DNA of 26,397 nt from IMG/VR virus record IMGVR_UViG_3300010368_000090, positions 1 to 26,397 of that record, one strand, 5' to 3'. The notes beneath the pieces were generated by a model. It searched no databases, was not told the DNA's origin, and saw only the letters and a program-made list of their open reading frames with translations. Below are positions 7,821-16,520 of this stretch, in pieces (position 1 is the stretch's first letter; each line of letters begins with the position of its first letter). The stretch is from a virus. A program made the translations under genes and the position numbers.

Positions 7821-10800
7821 ATGAATATAAATAACAACTTTATTGGGTCCAGAATGAACAAGAGTCTGGACGAAAGACTTATACCTCAGGGTGATTATAT
7901 AGACGCATTAAACATTAGAATATCTTCTGATGAAGACGGAGAATCAGGCTCTGTTGAGAATGCAAAAGGTAACGAATTAGTTACCTCTTTAACTTATAAT
8001 TCATCCCCACTTGTTGATGCGACTTGTATTGGAGCTTTTGAAGATGGCGAGCAAGAAACTATCTACTGGTTCGTAACAAGCCCTACGGTGGATATGATAG
8101 TATCGTACAACTTTAATAATTCAACATTATTATACCACGTTATTAGTACGGATGTTTTAAACTTTTCTACTGACTTCAGGATTGAATCTATAAACCTTAT
8201 AGATGATTTATTGTTTTTTACAGACAATTTAAACCCTCCAAGAAAAATAAATACTAAGAGGTCTTATCCAAGACCTATAACAGGTCAGGATCAAATAACT
8301 GAGGATGATATATCTGTTATTGTTAAGCCACCTATTGAAGCCCCTGGAGTTGGGTTAGTAAAAACATCTTCAAGTCAGAATTTTATTGAGGATAAGTTCG
8401 CTAGGTTTTCTTATAGATATAAATACAAAGACGGAGAATACTCTGCCTTGTCTGAATTCTCTGACATTGCTTTTTTACCAGGTGTTTTTAGACTAGACTT
8501 TGGTAATTATGATATGACTGGAATGAGGAACAGGTTTAACTCTGCTAACGTTTCATTTAACACAGGATCAAAACATGTAATTGGAATTGATGTTTGTTTT
8601 AAACTTTCAAACTCAAACGTAGTTCATGTGATTGAGAAGTTTGATAAATCAGAAGAAGGATGGGGCAACAATGAAGTTAAGAGTGTACAGTTTAGCAATC
8701 AAAAAATATTCACAACACTTCCGGAATCTGAACTATTAAGACTATTTGACAATGTACCTAAGGTAGCTAAGGAGCAAACCTTGATGGGTAATAGAATTAT
8801 GTACGGAAACTATACTGATGGATACGACATAGACACTAATATTAATTACAGTCTAAGTCTTGTTTCTGAGCTTATAGGTGACTCTGAACTTGAAACAACA
8901 AACTTTTACGATCCAGCATCTAAAGCAACAGGTTTTACGGTAGATTTTGATGGCGTAGAACTGGTACAGGGGCTTACTATTTTTATAGATCTAAACATAT
9001 TACACGCCGAGTTTGATGGTGATGCAGGTTATCCAATGACCCCACAGAATGACATACAACAGTCTTGGTCATTCCAACTCCCAAGGGATTATACATCTGT
9101 TCTAGATTTAGCAACTAGCACCGAGTGGAATGAGGCTATCCAATTAACAGACTTATGGACTAATACTGCTGACGGTAACAGTATGACTGATGTTTTTTTC
9201 ACCAACATAATAGCCGCTAATGGGTGGAGAAAAGTACAGGGGGCTACTTATAGAGTAGATCCACCTGCGTTCGTGCTTAACAAGGAAATAGAGACTACTC
9301 GATCTGGAACTGTGATTACATTTAATATACCAGGGGTACAATATGAAATAGATCCGCAGACAGAGCCTCCAACAGCATCGGCTTTTGAGTTTTTCCAAAC
9401 ATCAGTTACAGTTGCAGGTTTTATTGATGACACTACATCAAAAAGTTTACACAGTAATAGAGATTACGAGGTAGCTATAGAGTACCTTGATGAGTATGAG
9501 AGAGCATCTACGGCTCTTGTTAGTACAGCGAACAGTATATTTGTAGGCGCTGAATTATCTACTTTTCAGAATATAATAAGGGTAACCCTAAACAGTCTTG
9601 CTCCAAGCTGGGCTAGTAGGTATAGGTTTGTTTTAAAGCCTAGTAAGGGTGATTACGAGACCATATACTCTAGGTTCTACTATCAAAGTATAAACGATGG
9701 CGGTGCTTGGTGGGTTAGGCTTGAAGGAGATAACCAAACAAAGGCCAAGGTTGGGGATACATTAATAGTCAAGTCTGATTCAAGTGGAGCTACCCCAAGC
9801 CTAACTGAAACTAAAGTGCTAGATATACAGGCTCTTTCTTATAATTCTGAATACGTAAGCGGAGATCATCCAGCTGGATTGTATATGAAATTAAGGGCTA
9901 CTAATTACTCAATATCTAGCGACCCTGAAAGTGAACTTATAGACAGAAGAACTAATTCTGAAAGTAGTAGTCAGAGTGGAGCGGCATTATGGATGTCTGA
10001 ATTAGTTGACCCAGAGGTCCCTGGTGTTTATCAAAAGATAGATATACCAGCTGGATCAAAAATCACGATTTCTGTAAGATCCTTCAGGTTTGGTTCTTAC
10101 AGTTTTGACTACTATTTTACTGGGACATTTACGGCTCAAAATGATTACGAAGATATAAATCAGTTTATAAACGGTGAGAACGTAAACTTCACACCTCCAA
10201 ACACAAACAGCGGTATGGGTAGCCCTGCTGACGGAGATGAAAACAGGGTTAAGTGGTTCTCTGCCGTGGGTGACTCCAATGATTTAAGACGTGGGATAGG
10301 TGTACCTATTGAACCAGGATACAACGGCACTGTTAGAAATTATGACGAAGACTCTCCTAGCGTAGAAAGAGAACTTCAAATAAAATATTATGAGAATCCA
10401 TCTGATCCTACACAGAGTTGGTTATACCAATCACCAATTAGCGGCGGTTCGACGGGCCATAAGGTTAGGAATGAGCTTTCAGTCCAGATTGAAAGACCTG
10501 GTGACATACTTGTTTTTGAGACTAAACCAGAGGAAATAGCTGGGGAGATATACTACCAAAGCAGTAAGAGTTATCCTATACAGTCAATAAAAAATAGTAA
10601 TATAGGTCGATACGGGGTGACTGTTTCGGGTAACGAGACAAACCAACAAACTATACAATATACAACACCAGCAACACCAGGTGTTGAAAGTGAAGTAAGA
10701 ACTACCACGATAACACCAGGTGGGGCATCTTTTGTATTTGAGGCTGTAGTAGGAAGTGTTAGCCTATTAACAATACCTTTATCACCCTCAAACATAACTA

Positions 10801-13800
10801 TACAATTACTCAACTCTCCAACATACACTGGAGACGTGCCTACCCTTGGTCACTACGGAAACGTATCTAACCAAACCGCTACAGGGCCAGCAGTTATTGA
10901 TTTAGAATTGTATAACTGTTTCTCATTTGGAAATGGAGTTGAGAGTTTTAAAATAAATGATGGGTTTGCAACACCAGGTTTTAGGATAGGGGCTCGTACT
11001 ACGGCTGTTTCTTTAGAGGATTACAAAGAGGTTAACAGATACTTTGATATAACATATAGTGGTGTATATAACCAACAAACGAACATAAACAAGCTAAATG
11101 AGTTCAATTTAGCACTAGCAAATTACAAGAGCTTAGAGGCTTCATTTGGACCTATAAACAAGCTACATGGAAGACAGACAGATATATTAGTTCTTCAAGA
11201 AGACAAAATATCATATGTTTTAACTGGGAAGAACTTATTATCTGATGCCGCAGCTGGAGGGGCTATAACATCTATACCTGAAGTTTTAGGTACACAGATA
11301 GCTAGAACTGAAGAGATCGGAATAAGTAATGACACTGCGAGCTTTGCTACGGAATCTGGGGATGTATTCTTTACGGACTCAAAGAGAGGAATGGTATTAA
11401 ACCTTAAGGGTGGATCATACCAAGGAGAGTCGTTGAATATTATCTCTACATTAGGCATGAGGTCTTGGTTCAGGGATGAATTTTCTACTGGTTTTAATAA
11501 AATAAAACTTGGTGGATTTGATCCATACATGAATGAGTATGTACTAACTTTTGGTAATTATGAAAGACCACTACCACCTATATCAGTAGGGTGTGGCACA
11601 GAATTATCTTACCAAGATAGATCTACACCTGTGACATTTAATGTACAGCTAAATGATTCTATAGGAAATGTAAATACTGACTATAACTTTACCTCTGGGG
11701 CTGGTAATATTACCATTGTTTATAACGGAAGTGAAGTTACCAATGCAGACGTAACTGGAAGCGGTCAATTATCTTTCAACAAAGACATAATAGGACTCAA
11801 CGAATGTACTGTTACTGTAACACCAAGTGAAGAATCTACTTTTACTATTAAAGCAAACTGTATAGCAGATAAATCACTTACTATTGTTCATATTGTCAAG
11901 AATACAGACGAAATGAATGAGAAGATTATACACCATGAGTACCAATGGACTAACGGAACATATTCTTCTCTAGTATACCAACAAGAGATTACTTTCGGCG
12001 ATGGTCCGGTATCATATTATAGAAGATCAACTGGTATAGCATCACAGGGTGAGTTCCCTGTTGATGGATCTACAATAAGACTAAAGTATGCCCCTCAAAT
12101 TGGCGACACAGCATCATGGGAGGCAGATAGATTCCAGTACCATTTATCTGATATACTCTATACTGAGTCTGAGATAGACTTATTAAAACCTCTATTAACT
12201 AATATTCCTGAGGTACCGTCATCTAACCCTGTAAATGTTCAGGGTGAATTTACTTACAGTAATCCTACGTCAAAACAATATTTGTATTTAGTGTATGATT
12301 ATGTATCCCCAGTTATAGAGTGTGGTGTAGCTGTAAATACTACAGCCGCAAATACAGGGGCTTATGAGATGAGATCAGATTTAGGAACGGACATAGGTTT
12401 CGTAACGGTTGATTTTGAGGGTTACAACACACCGACTAGACTTCAGTTAGTCTATGATGGCAGTATTGTAGCAGATTCACTATTTATTGGTGATGTATTA
12501 CCAGACGCTACTCAAGAGGGACTGATAACATCTTTATCAACGCTTGATACATATAACTATAACGGGTATACTTACGACCTATCTAACTCAGAATCGGTAA
12601 CTTATACATCAGCAGATATAGCTGTATCAGATGGGTCTGAATTAAGATCTAGTGGAGACGGTACGGGGCAAACAGGTGTTGTCGCAAACTTCCCTTCGCC
12701 AACGGCAAAAGCCTCCGATGGAAGCGTAAAATTAAAGTTCTTAAAATCAACAGCTCTACCTACAGAAATGACAATAAGAGTCATAACGGCAGACGGTACT
12801 AATAACTGGAGCATGAACGGTGTTACTTGTCCTTCAAGAGCAGAAGTTCCTGACGATCAATTTGAGTGTACAAATGCGCCATTAGTAACGCCAGCTGCGG
12901 CAGGTTTCTGGAACTTGAATTCAGATATTGGCGTGGACACAGGTGCTGTTGTAATAACTATGAGACCTAAAAACGTTGAAGATACATTAGGTTCAGTTGT
13001 TGAGTATAATAGCACAACATACAACACATTTGTTAGTGATTTTGACGGAACACACAAGTCGGATACTGATGGTAACTACACATGGGTAGGTGCTACAATT
13101 CCTTCAAGCCCACAGGTTAGGGATGAGTACACATTTGAAAATGGTTCATTTGTAGATACAGGGAACGATGTTAGTCAAGCGGTAGCTGCTGGAGATGTTT
13201 CAACATCAAGCTTCCCGGTTGGATCTACTACAAGACCTAATTACACTATAGTAATACCAAAAATTGAAACTAACATAGAGGCTCTAAACTTTAAGGTATT
13301 CAGTGATACAGAAGCAGAAATGATAGTTAGATGTCCAAGATTGCTAAATTCAGCTCAAATAGACGGTCCGTATGAATTTCCTAACACTGCAATAAACCCA
13401 CCAGGGGTAGTGTTTAGAAACTTCTTTACTGTTTACAAGAGTGGCATTGGTACTTCATTACCTCTTTACGTTCCAATTTCAGATGACCCTATATTACATT
13501 GCGAGCAATTATTTTTAGACACAAATGGTATACAAACACTTCAGAAGGGGTATTACTATACAAACGATATAGAGACACCTTCTGAGTTTACTAATCAAGA
13601 CCAATATAAGATTATATATGTAGATGATTGGGGGACAGCTTATTACTACACACCAGAGGAAATATCTGAAAACCAATGCAACAATGCCACTTTAGTTAGT
13701 CTAAATGATTCTGGATATTTTGACGCTAATATTGAGTTATCATCTAGTACTGGTGCTGTAGTTATACATTTTAATGCTGGATCATACATACCTGATGGTA

Positions 13801-15326
13801 TATTAGCTACGTATAATAATAATACTTATAATATATTAACATCTCAGAACATTCAATTCTATAGTTCACAAGTTCCTTACGGAAGAACAGAAAACTTTGG
13901 GACAGGTTTACCTACATATGTGGGGGCTCCCGACAATTTTAGTGGTTCGCCTTATCAAAATGTGGAAGAGTATTCACTTCAAAATGGATCCTATCAAGCA
14001 TTAGGTACTACAAGAACTATAACTGTTGCATCGACACAAAATGACACTGCAAATCAAGATGTATTTACTTTAGTTGTACCTAAGACATCCTTATTTCCTA
14101 GTTCTTTAAACTTACAAATTTTCGCTCCATTACCACAAACGGCATTTTCATATAATATATCATGTCCAACAGCACTACCATCCTTCAGCTCTACGGTTGC
14201 ACAAACTGATACTAATTGCAATGTGCCTACTGAAACCTATTACTTTGCAAGAAATGCAACCTATAGTGGGGCTGGTTCTGGATCATTTACAACTGATACT
14301 AACACTATACCAAAAGTCGGTAACTTTGTATATGAGGATAGTAACGCTGCAACACCATTAAACGACAATGCCTTATCACAGTATTATATAATTGGTCAAA
14401 GTACATATATTGAAGTGAGATACGGAATGGTCATTGCTACTGGAGCTTGTGTACAACAAGAGAATCCAAATATAGGTGTTAATACATATATTTACATATA
14501 TTTTGATGCCTCAGGGTCCATGAGTACTACTCTTGGAGCCCTTCAAACCATGCGTACTGGAGCTTTAAAATCTACACTTCAAGATTTATACGCAACAGGT
14601 GGAGTAGAAGGAGCACCAGACTTTAATACAGACCCCGCAACTAACGGTAGTAATGAGTATGATAATAAGGTTTCTATTGTTTATAATCCAAACCCTCGTC
14701 AAGACTTTTGGGCAAATGAACGAACCCTCGCTGCTCTTTCTGACATTGATGTTAATAATTTCTTAACCACAAACACACATACCCCGTTTCCTGCAGACGC
14801 AAGTAACGTGATAGTTATGGTTTTCCAAGATGAGGCTTCAGACCCTCAGAATCCAAATAATATTTATCACGATTCTAGAGTAACTGGTACTTTTGACGAA
14901 GTAAACGATTTGAGAACACAAACTTACGACACAGACCTTGCTGATTTAAGGTCAAGAGTTGCTGCTTTAAATTCTTCTAATCCAGGTTTTTATAGGGGTG
15001 TTGTTTTTCATGTACAAGATAGTCCAACAGGAAGTCCAGTTTACCCATTCAAGGCGTTTTTGGAGGCTGTTGAATCCGGTGCAGGTAACTACACGGGAGT
15101 AAATGGTTTATCTGACTTGATGGGAGAAGACTCACCTACATTTGTGTTTGAGTATGACATTCGAGATAGCACAGGCAATGACGCTATTACGCCATTAAAA
15201 CCAAACTCTGCGACTGATACATTTGACCAATGGCAATATTACTATCTATATTGGATAACAAACTCACTTAACACGCTAGGTTTTACTCCAAATGGTATAG
15301 CTTGGCCAGCAATAATAGACGACTAA
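7821..15326 (+). CDS. Giant tail stabilisation/'muzzle' protein with adhesin-like repeats and a C-terminal vWA domain
   Basis: 2501 residues, among the largest of its kind. Residues 1-160 (NNNFIGSRMNKSLDERLIPQ onwards) match the style of the stabilisation protein (P22 gp10-like) of crAss-like phages. That core seems to run to about residue 1240 (GMRSWFRDEF near 1213, then FDPYMNEYVLTFG), with propeller- and Ig-like beta sequence. Downstream come a Cys-containing Ig-like segment (about 1250-1380) and three divergent repeats each opening with Cys and closing with Cys-Pro (1501-1672, 1683-1840, 1953-2117). Two short Cys-bounded modules flank the third repeat. A von Willebrand A domain occupies about 2215-2501, with the MIDAS motif DASGS at 2229-2233 and a second acidic site at D2337 after a hydrophobic strand (VIVMVFQDE). 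The core probably closes the portal channel; the C-terminal string probably binds the host surface or fibres. There is no signal peptide. Confidence 0.82.
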   Translation: MNINNNFIGSRMNKSLDERLIPQGDYIDALNIRISSDEDGESGSVENAKGNELVTSLTYNSSPLVDATCIGAFEDGEQETIYWFVTSPTVDMIVSYNFNNSTLLYHVISTDVLNFSTDFRIESINLIDDLLFFTDNLNPPRKINTKRSYPRPITGQDQITEDDISVIVKPPIEAPGVGLVKTSSSQNFIEDKFARFSYRYKYKDGEYSALSEFSDIAFLPGVFRLDFGNYDMTGMRNRFNSANVSFNTGSKHVIGIDVCFKLSNSNVVHVIEKFDKSEEGWGNNEVKSVQFSNQKIFTTLPESELLRLFDNVPKVAKEQTLMGNRIMYGNYTDGYDIDTNINYSLSLVSELIGDSELETTNFYDPASKATGFTVDFDGVELVQGLTIFIDLNILHAEFDGDAGYPMTPQNDIQQSWSFQLPRDYTSVLDLATSTEWNEAIQLTDLWTNTADGNSMTDVFFTNIIAANGWRKVQGATYRVDPPAFVLNKEIETTRSGTVITFNIPGVQYEIDPQTEPPTASAFEFFQTSVTVAGFIDDTTSKSLHSNRDYEVAIEYLDEYERASTALVSTANSIFVGAELSTFQNIIRVTLNSLAPSWASRYRFVLKPSKGDYETIYSRFYYQSINDGGAWWVRLEGDNQTKAKVGDTLIVKSDSSGATPSLTETKVLDIQALSYNSEYVSGDHPAGLYMKLRATNYSISSDPESELIDRRTNSESSSQSGAALWMSELVDPEVPGVYQKIDIPAGSKITISVRSFRFGSYSFDYYFTGTFTAQNDYEDINQFINGENVNFTPPNTNSGMGSPADGDENRVKWFSAVGDSNDLRRGIGVPIEPGYNGTVRNYDEDSPSVERELQIKYYENPSDPTQSWLYQSPISGGSTGHKVRNELSVQIERPGDILVFETKPEEIAGEIYYQSSKSYPIQSIKNSNIGRYGVTVSGNETNQQTIQYTTPATPGVESEVRTTTITPGGASFVFEAVVGSVSLLTIPLSPSNITIQLLNSPTYTGDVPTLGHYGNVSNQTATGPAVIDLELYNCFSFGNGVESFKINDGFATPGFRIGARTTAVSLEDYKEVNRYFDITYSGVYNQQTNINKLNEFNLALANYKSLEASFGPINKLHGRQTDILVLQEDKISYVLTGKNLLSDAAAGGAITSIPEVLGTQIARTEEIGISNDTASFATESGDVFFTDSKRGMVLNLKGGSYQGESLNIISTLGMRSWFRDEFSTGFNKIKLGGFDPYMNEYVLTFGNYERPLPPISVGCGTELSYQDRSTPVTFNVQLNDSIGNVNTDYNFTSGAGNITIVYNGSEVTNADVTGSGQLSFNKDIIGLNECTVTVTPSEESTFTIKANCIADKSLTIVHIVKNTDEMNEKIIHHEYQWTNGTYSSLVYQQEITFGDGPVSYYRRSTGIASQGEFPVDGSTIRLKYAPQIGDTASWEADRFQYHLSDILYTESEIDLLKPLLTNIPEVPSSNPVNVQGEFTYSNPTSKQYLYLVYDYVSPVIECGVAVNTTAANTGAYEMRSDLGTDIGFVTVDFEGYNTPTRLQLVYDGSIVADSLFIGDVLPDATQEGLITSLSTLDTYNYNGYTYDLSNSESVTYTSADIAVSDGSELRSSGDGTGQTGVVANFPSPTAKASDGSVKLKFLKSTALPTEMTIRVITADGTNNWSMNGVTCPSRAEVPDDQFECTNAPLVTPAAAGFWNLNSDIGVDTGAVVITMRPKNVEDTLGSVVEYNSTTYNTFVSDFDGTHKSDTDGNYTWVGATIPSSPQVRDEYTFENGSFVDTGNDVSQAVAAGDVSTSSFPVGSTTRPNYTIVIPKIETNIEALNFKVFSDTEAEMIVRCPRLLNSAQIDGPYEFPNTAINPPGVVFRNFFTVYKSGIGTSLPLYVPISDDPILHCEQLFLDTNGIQTLQKGYYYTNDIETPSEFTNQDQYKIIYVDDWGTAYYYTPEEISENQCNNATLVSLNDSGYFDANIELSSSTGAVVIHFNAGSYIPDGILATYNNNTYNILTSQNIQFYSSQVPYGRTENFGTGLPTYVGAPDNFSGSPYQNVEEYSLQNGSYQALGTTRTITVASTQNDTANQDVFTLVVPKTSLFPSSLNLQIFAPLPQTAFSYNISCPTALPSFSSTVAQTDTNCNVPTETYYFARNATYSGAGSGSFTTDTNTIPKVGNFVYEDSNAATPLNDNALSQYYIIGQSTYIEVRYGMVIATGACVQQENPNIGVNTYIYIYFDASGSMSTTLGALQTMRTGALKSTLQDLYATGGVEGAPDFNTDPATNGSNEYDNKVSIVYNPNPRQDFWANERTLAALSDIDVNNFLTTNTHTPFPADASNVIVMVFQDEASDPQNPNNIYHDSRVTGTFDEVNDLRTQTYDTDLADLRSRVAALNSSNPGFYRGVVFHVQDSPTGSPVYPFKAFLEAVESGAGNYTGVNGLSDLMGEDSPTFVFEYDIRDSTGNDAITPLKPNSATDTFDQWQYYYLYWITNSLNTLGFTPNGIAWPAIIDD
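12321..12836 (+). repeat. Protein repeat unit 1 in the giant tail protein
   Basis: Codes residues 1501-1672. It opens with Cys (CGVAVNTTAANTGAY) and closes with MNGVTCPS. Shared landmarks with units 2 and 3 are a Gly-x-Val-Val/Thr-Val strand after TGxxx, a V-Y-(D/N) step, and a final (K/R)-x-F-x-(S/K)...-CP strand. Similarity is visible at protein level only. Confidence 0.6.
12867..13340 (+). repeat. Protein repeat unit 2 in the giant tail protein
   Basis: Codes residues 1683-1840. It opens with CTNAPLVTPAAAGFWNLNSD, contains DTGAVVITM, VVEYNSTTYNTF, a Y-T-F-E-N-G-S-F block and YTIVIPKIETNIEALNFKVF, and closes with MIVRCPR. It aligns clearly with unit 3. Confidence 0.72.
13677..14171 (+). 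repeat. Protein repeat unit 3 in the giant tail protein
   Basis: Codes residues 1953-2117. It opens with CNNATLVSLNDSGYFDANIE, contains STGAVVIHF, ATYNNNTYNIL, EYSLQNGSYQ and FTLVVPKTSLFPSSLNLQIF, and closes with YNISCPT. Landmarks and spacing match unit 2, so the two arose by duplication and diverged. Confidence 0.72.
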
Positions 15327-15341
15327 TAATATAAATAAAAC

Positions 15342-16091
15342 ATGGCATATACATTAACATATAGTGAAAGCGCAAATGGGTGGCCATCGTTCTACTCCTT
15401 TATACCTGAAAAAATGATAGGAATGAACAACTCATTCTATTCATTTAAAGGTGGTAGTTTATACAAGCATAACTCTAACTCTAGACCTAGGAATAATTTC
15501 TATGGGGAACAATATGAATCAACAATTTCAGGAGTTATTAACGTTGAGCCAACCACTATAAAGAAGTTTAAGACTATCTCATTAGAGGGTAACGCTGCTT
15601 GGGATTGTTCCGTATATAGTGATTTAGAAGCAGGGTTTATTGATAAGGACTGGTTCTCGCTAAAAGAGGGTGAGCAATATGCATACATAAGAAGAAGAGA
15701 CGATGATAATACATTTGAGGCTAGATCAGCTCAAGGTGTTGGATCAGTATCGACCGTGGATTCATCTGTAATTACTAGTGTAATTTTAACCTTTACGTTC
15801 AACATAGATAGCATGATATCTGTCGGAGACAAGTTATATGGGGTTAATTCTGGTACACCTGAATTTGCAGGTACTATAATAGCTGTTTCAGGTGCAGCAA
15901 TAACCATAGATAGTAGTGCACCAGGGGCCATTGTCCCTGTAAACGGACAGTTTATCATGTATATTAAGAACAACATCGCAGAGTCCTATGGGGCTACTGG
16001 ATACTACCTTGCATATACCCTTACAAACGACTCAACAAGTTTCGTAGAGCTTTATGGAATAGGATCAAATTTATTCAAGAGTTTTCCTTAA
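15342..16091 (+). CDS. Tail protein carrying the 'GWxSFYSFxPE' module
   Basis: 249 residues, 15 bases after the giant tail gene. The first ~125 residues (YTLTYSESANGWPSFYSFIP, then NNSFYSFKGGSLYKHNS, NFYGEQYES, IKKFKTISLEGNAAW) form a module that I know as the C-terminal part of stabilisation proteins in other phages. Here it is an independent gene. Residues about 130-210 form a small beta domain (VSVGDKLYG-like turns, GTIIAVSGAAITID), and the last 35 residues lead to LFKSFP. Its protein probably assembles with the 2501-residue protein in the short tail. The ATG at 15342 follows an A/T-rich leader without a Shine-Dalgarno sequence; the stop TAA at 16089-16091 is directly followed by the promoter of the acetyltransferase gene. 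The module assignment rests on remembered family features rather than an alignment. Confidence 0.66.
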   Translation: MAYTLTYSESANGWPSFYSFIPEKMIGMNNSFYSFKGGSLYKHNSNSRPRNNFYGEQYESTISGVINVEPTTIKKFKTISLEGNAAWDCSVYSDLEAGFIDKDWFSLKEGEQYAYIRRRDDDNTFEARSAQGVGSVSTVDSSVITSVILTFTFNIDSMISVGDKLYGVNSGTPEFAGTIIAVSGAAITIDSSAPGAIVPVNGQFIMYIKNNIAESYGATGYYLAYTLTNDSTSFVELYGIGSNLFKSFP

Positions 16092-16098
16092 TTTTTTG

Positions 16099-16106
16099 TA
16101 TATTTG
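16099..16106 (+). promoter_or_regulatory. Bacteroidota-type -7 promoter element (TATATTTG) with near-leaderless start
   Basis: TATATTTG matches TAnnTTTG and lies in the 21-base gap after the tail gene. The ATG of the acetyltransferase is only 6 bases further on. Because transcripts usually begin a few bases after this element, the mRNA would have a leader of about 0-4 bases. A TTG inside the element (16104) is in frame but is unlikely to be the start. Confidence 0.6.
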
Positions 16107-16112
16107 CAACTA

Positions 16113-16517
16113 ATGGAAGTTAGAAATTTAATACATTCCGATTACGATGAAATACTCGTTAAGTGGTGGAAAGACTGGCGATGGGTAGCCCCATCTAGAG
16201 ATTTTCTTCCAGATAATGGTAATGGAGGCCTTATAGTTTATGATGGAGATATTCCAGTTTGCGCTGGATACATGTACGTAACTAACTCAAAAACAGGGCT
16301 TTGTGAATTTATAGTTTCAAATTTTCATTACAAGGACAAGAAAAAAAGAAAGGAAGCGATTAGTTTATTGATTTACACAATAGACAAAGTACTTAAAAAT
16401 GTTGGGTGTAAGTACTCATACTCAGTACTTAAAAATAAATCACTAATCAACATATATAAAGAAGTTGGATACCAGGAAGGGTCAAAGAACTGTACAGAGA
16501 TGGTAAAAATATTATAA
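16113..16517 (+). CDS. GNAT-family acetyltransferase-like protein
   Basis: 134 residues from ATG 16113. This start gives the usual GNAT opening (MEVRNLIHSDYDEILVKWW); the in-frame TTG at 16104 would add only three residues and lies inside the promoter. Conserved-looking blocks include WWKDWRWVAPSRDFLPDNG (18-36), GGLIVYDGDIPVCAGYMY (38-55), the strand EFIVSNFHYKDKKKRKEA (65-82) in the place of the acetyl-CoA pyrophosphate loop, and IYKEVGY (114-120) near the end. The loop is divergent: K-D-K-K-K-R replaces the usual Q/R-x-x-G-x-G/A, so catalysis is not certain. Similar small GNAT genes sit beside tail genes in many Bacteroidota phages; their substrate is unknown, with virion, host or cell-envelope targets all possible. 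It has its own promoter inside the virion operon, which suggests timing or dosage different from its neighbours. Confidence 0.75.
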   Translation: MEVRNLIHSDYDEILVKWWKDWRWVAPSRDFLPDNGNGGLIVYDGDIPVCAGYMYVTNSKTGLCEFIVSNFHYKDKKKRKEAISLLIYTIDKVLKNVGCKYSYSVLKNKSLINIYKEVGYQEGSKNCTEMVKIL

Positions 16518-16520
16518 AAA

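Noticed and set aside
9012-9023. F-D-G-D in the giant tail protein, resembling the DFDGD motif of crAss-like RNA polymerases
   Set aside because: It lies in beta-rich structural sequence, with Glu before it and no other polymerase element nearby; chance match.
16104-16112. TTG start for the acetyltransferase
   Set aside because: It lies inside the -7 promoter element and adds only three residues before a good ATG that matches the family's usual N-terminus.
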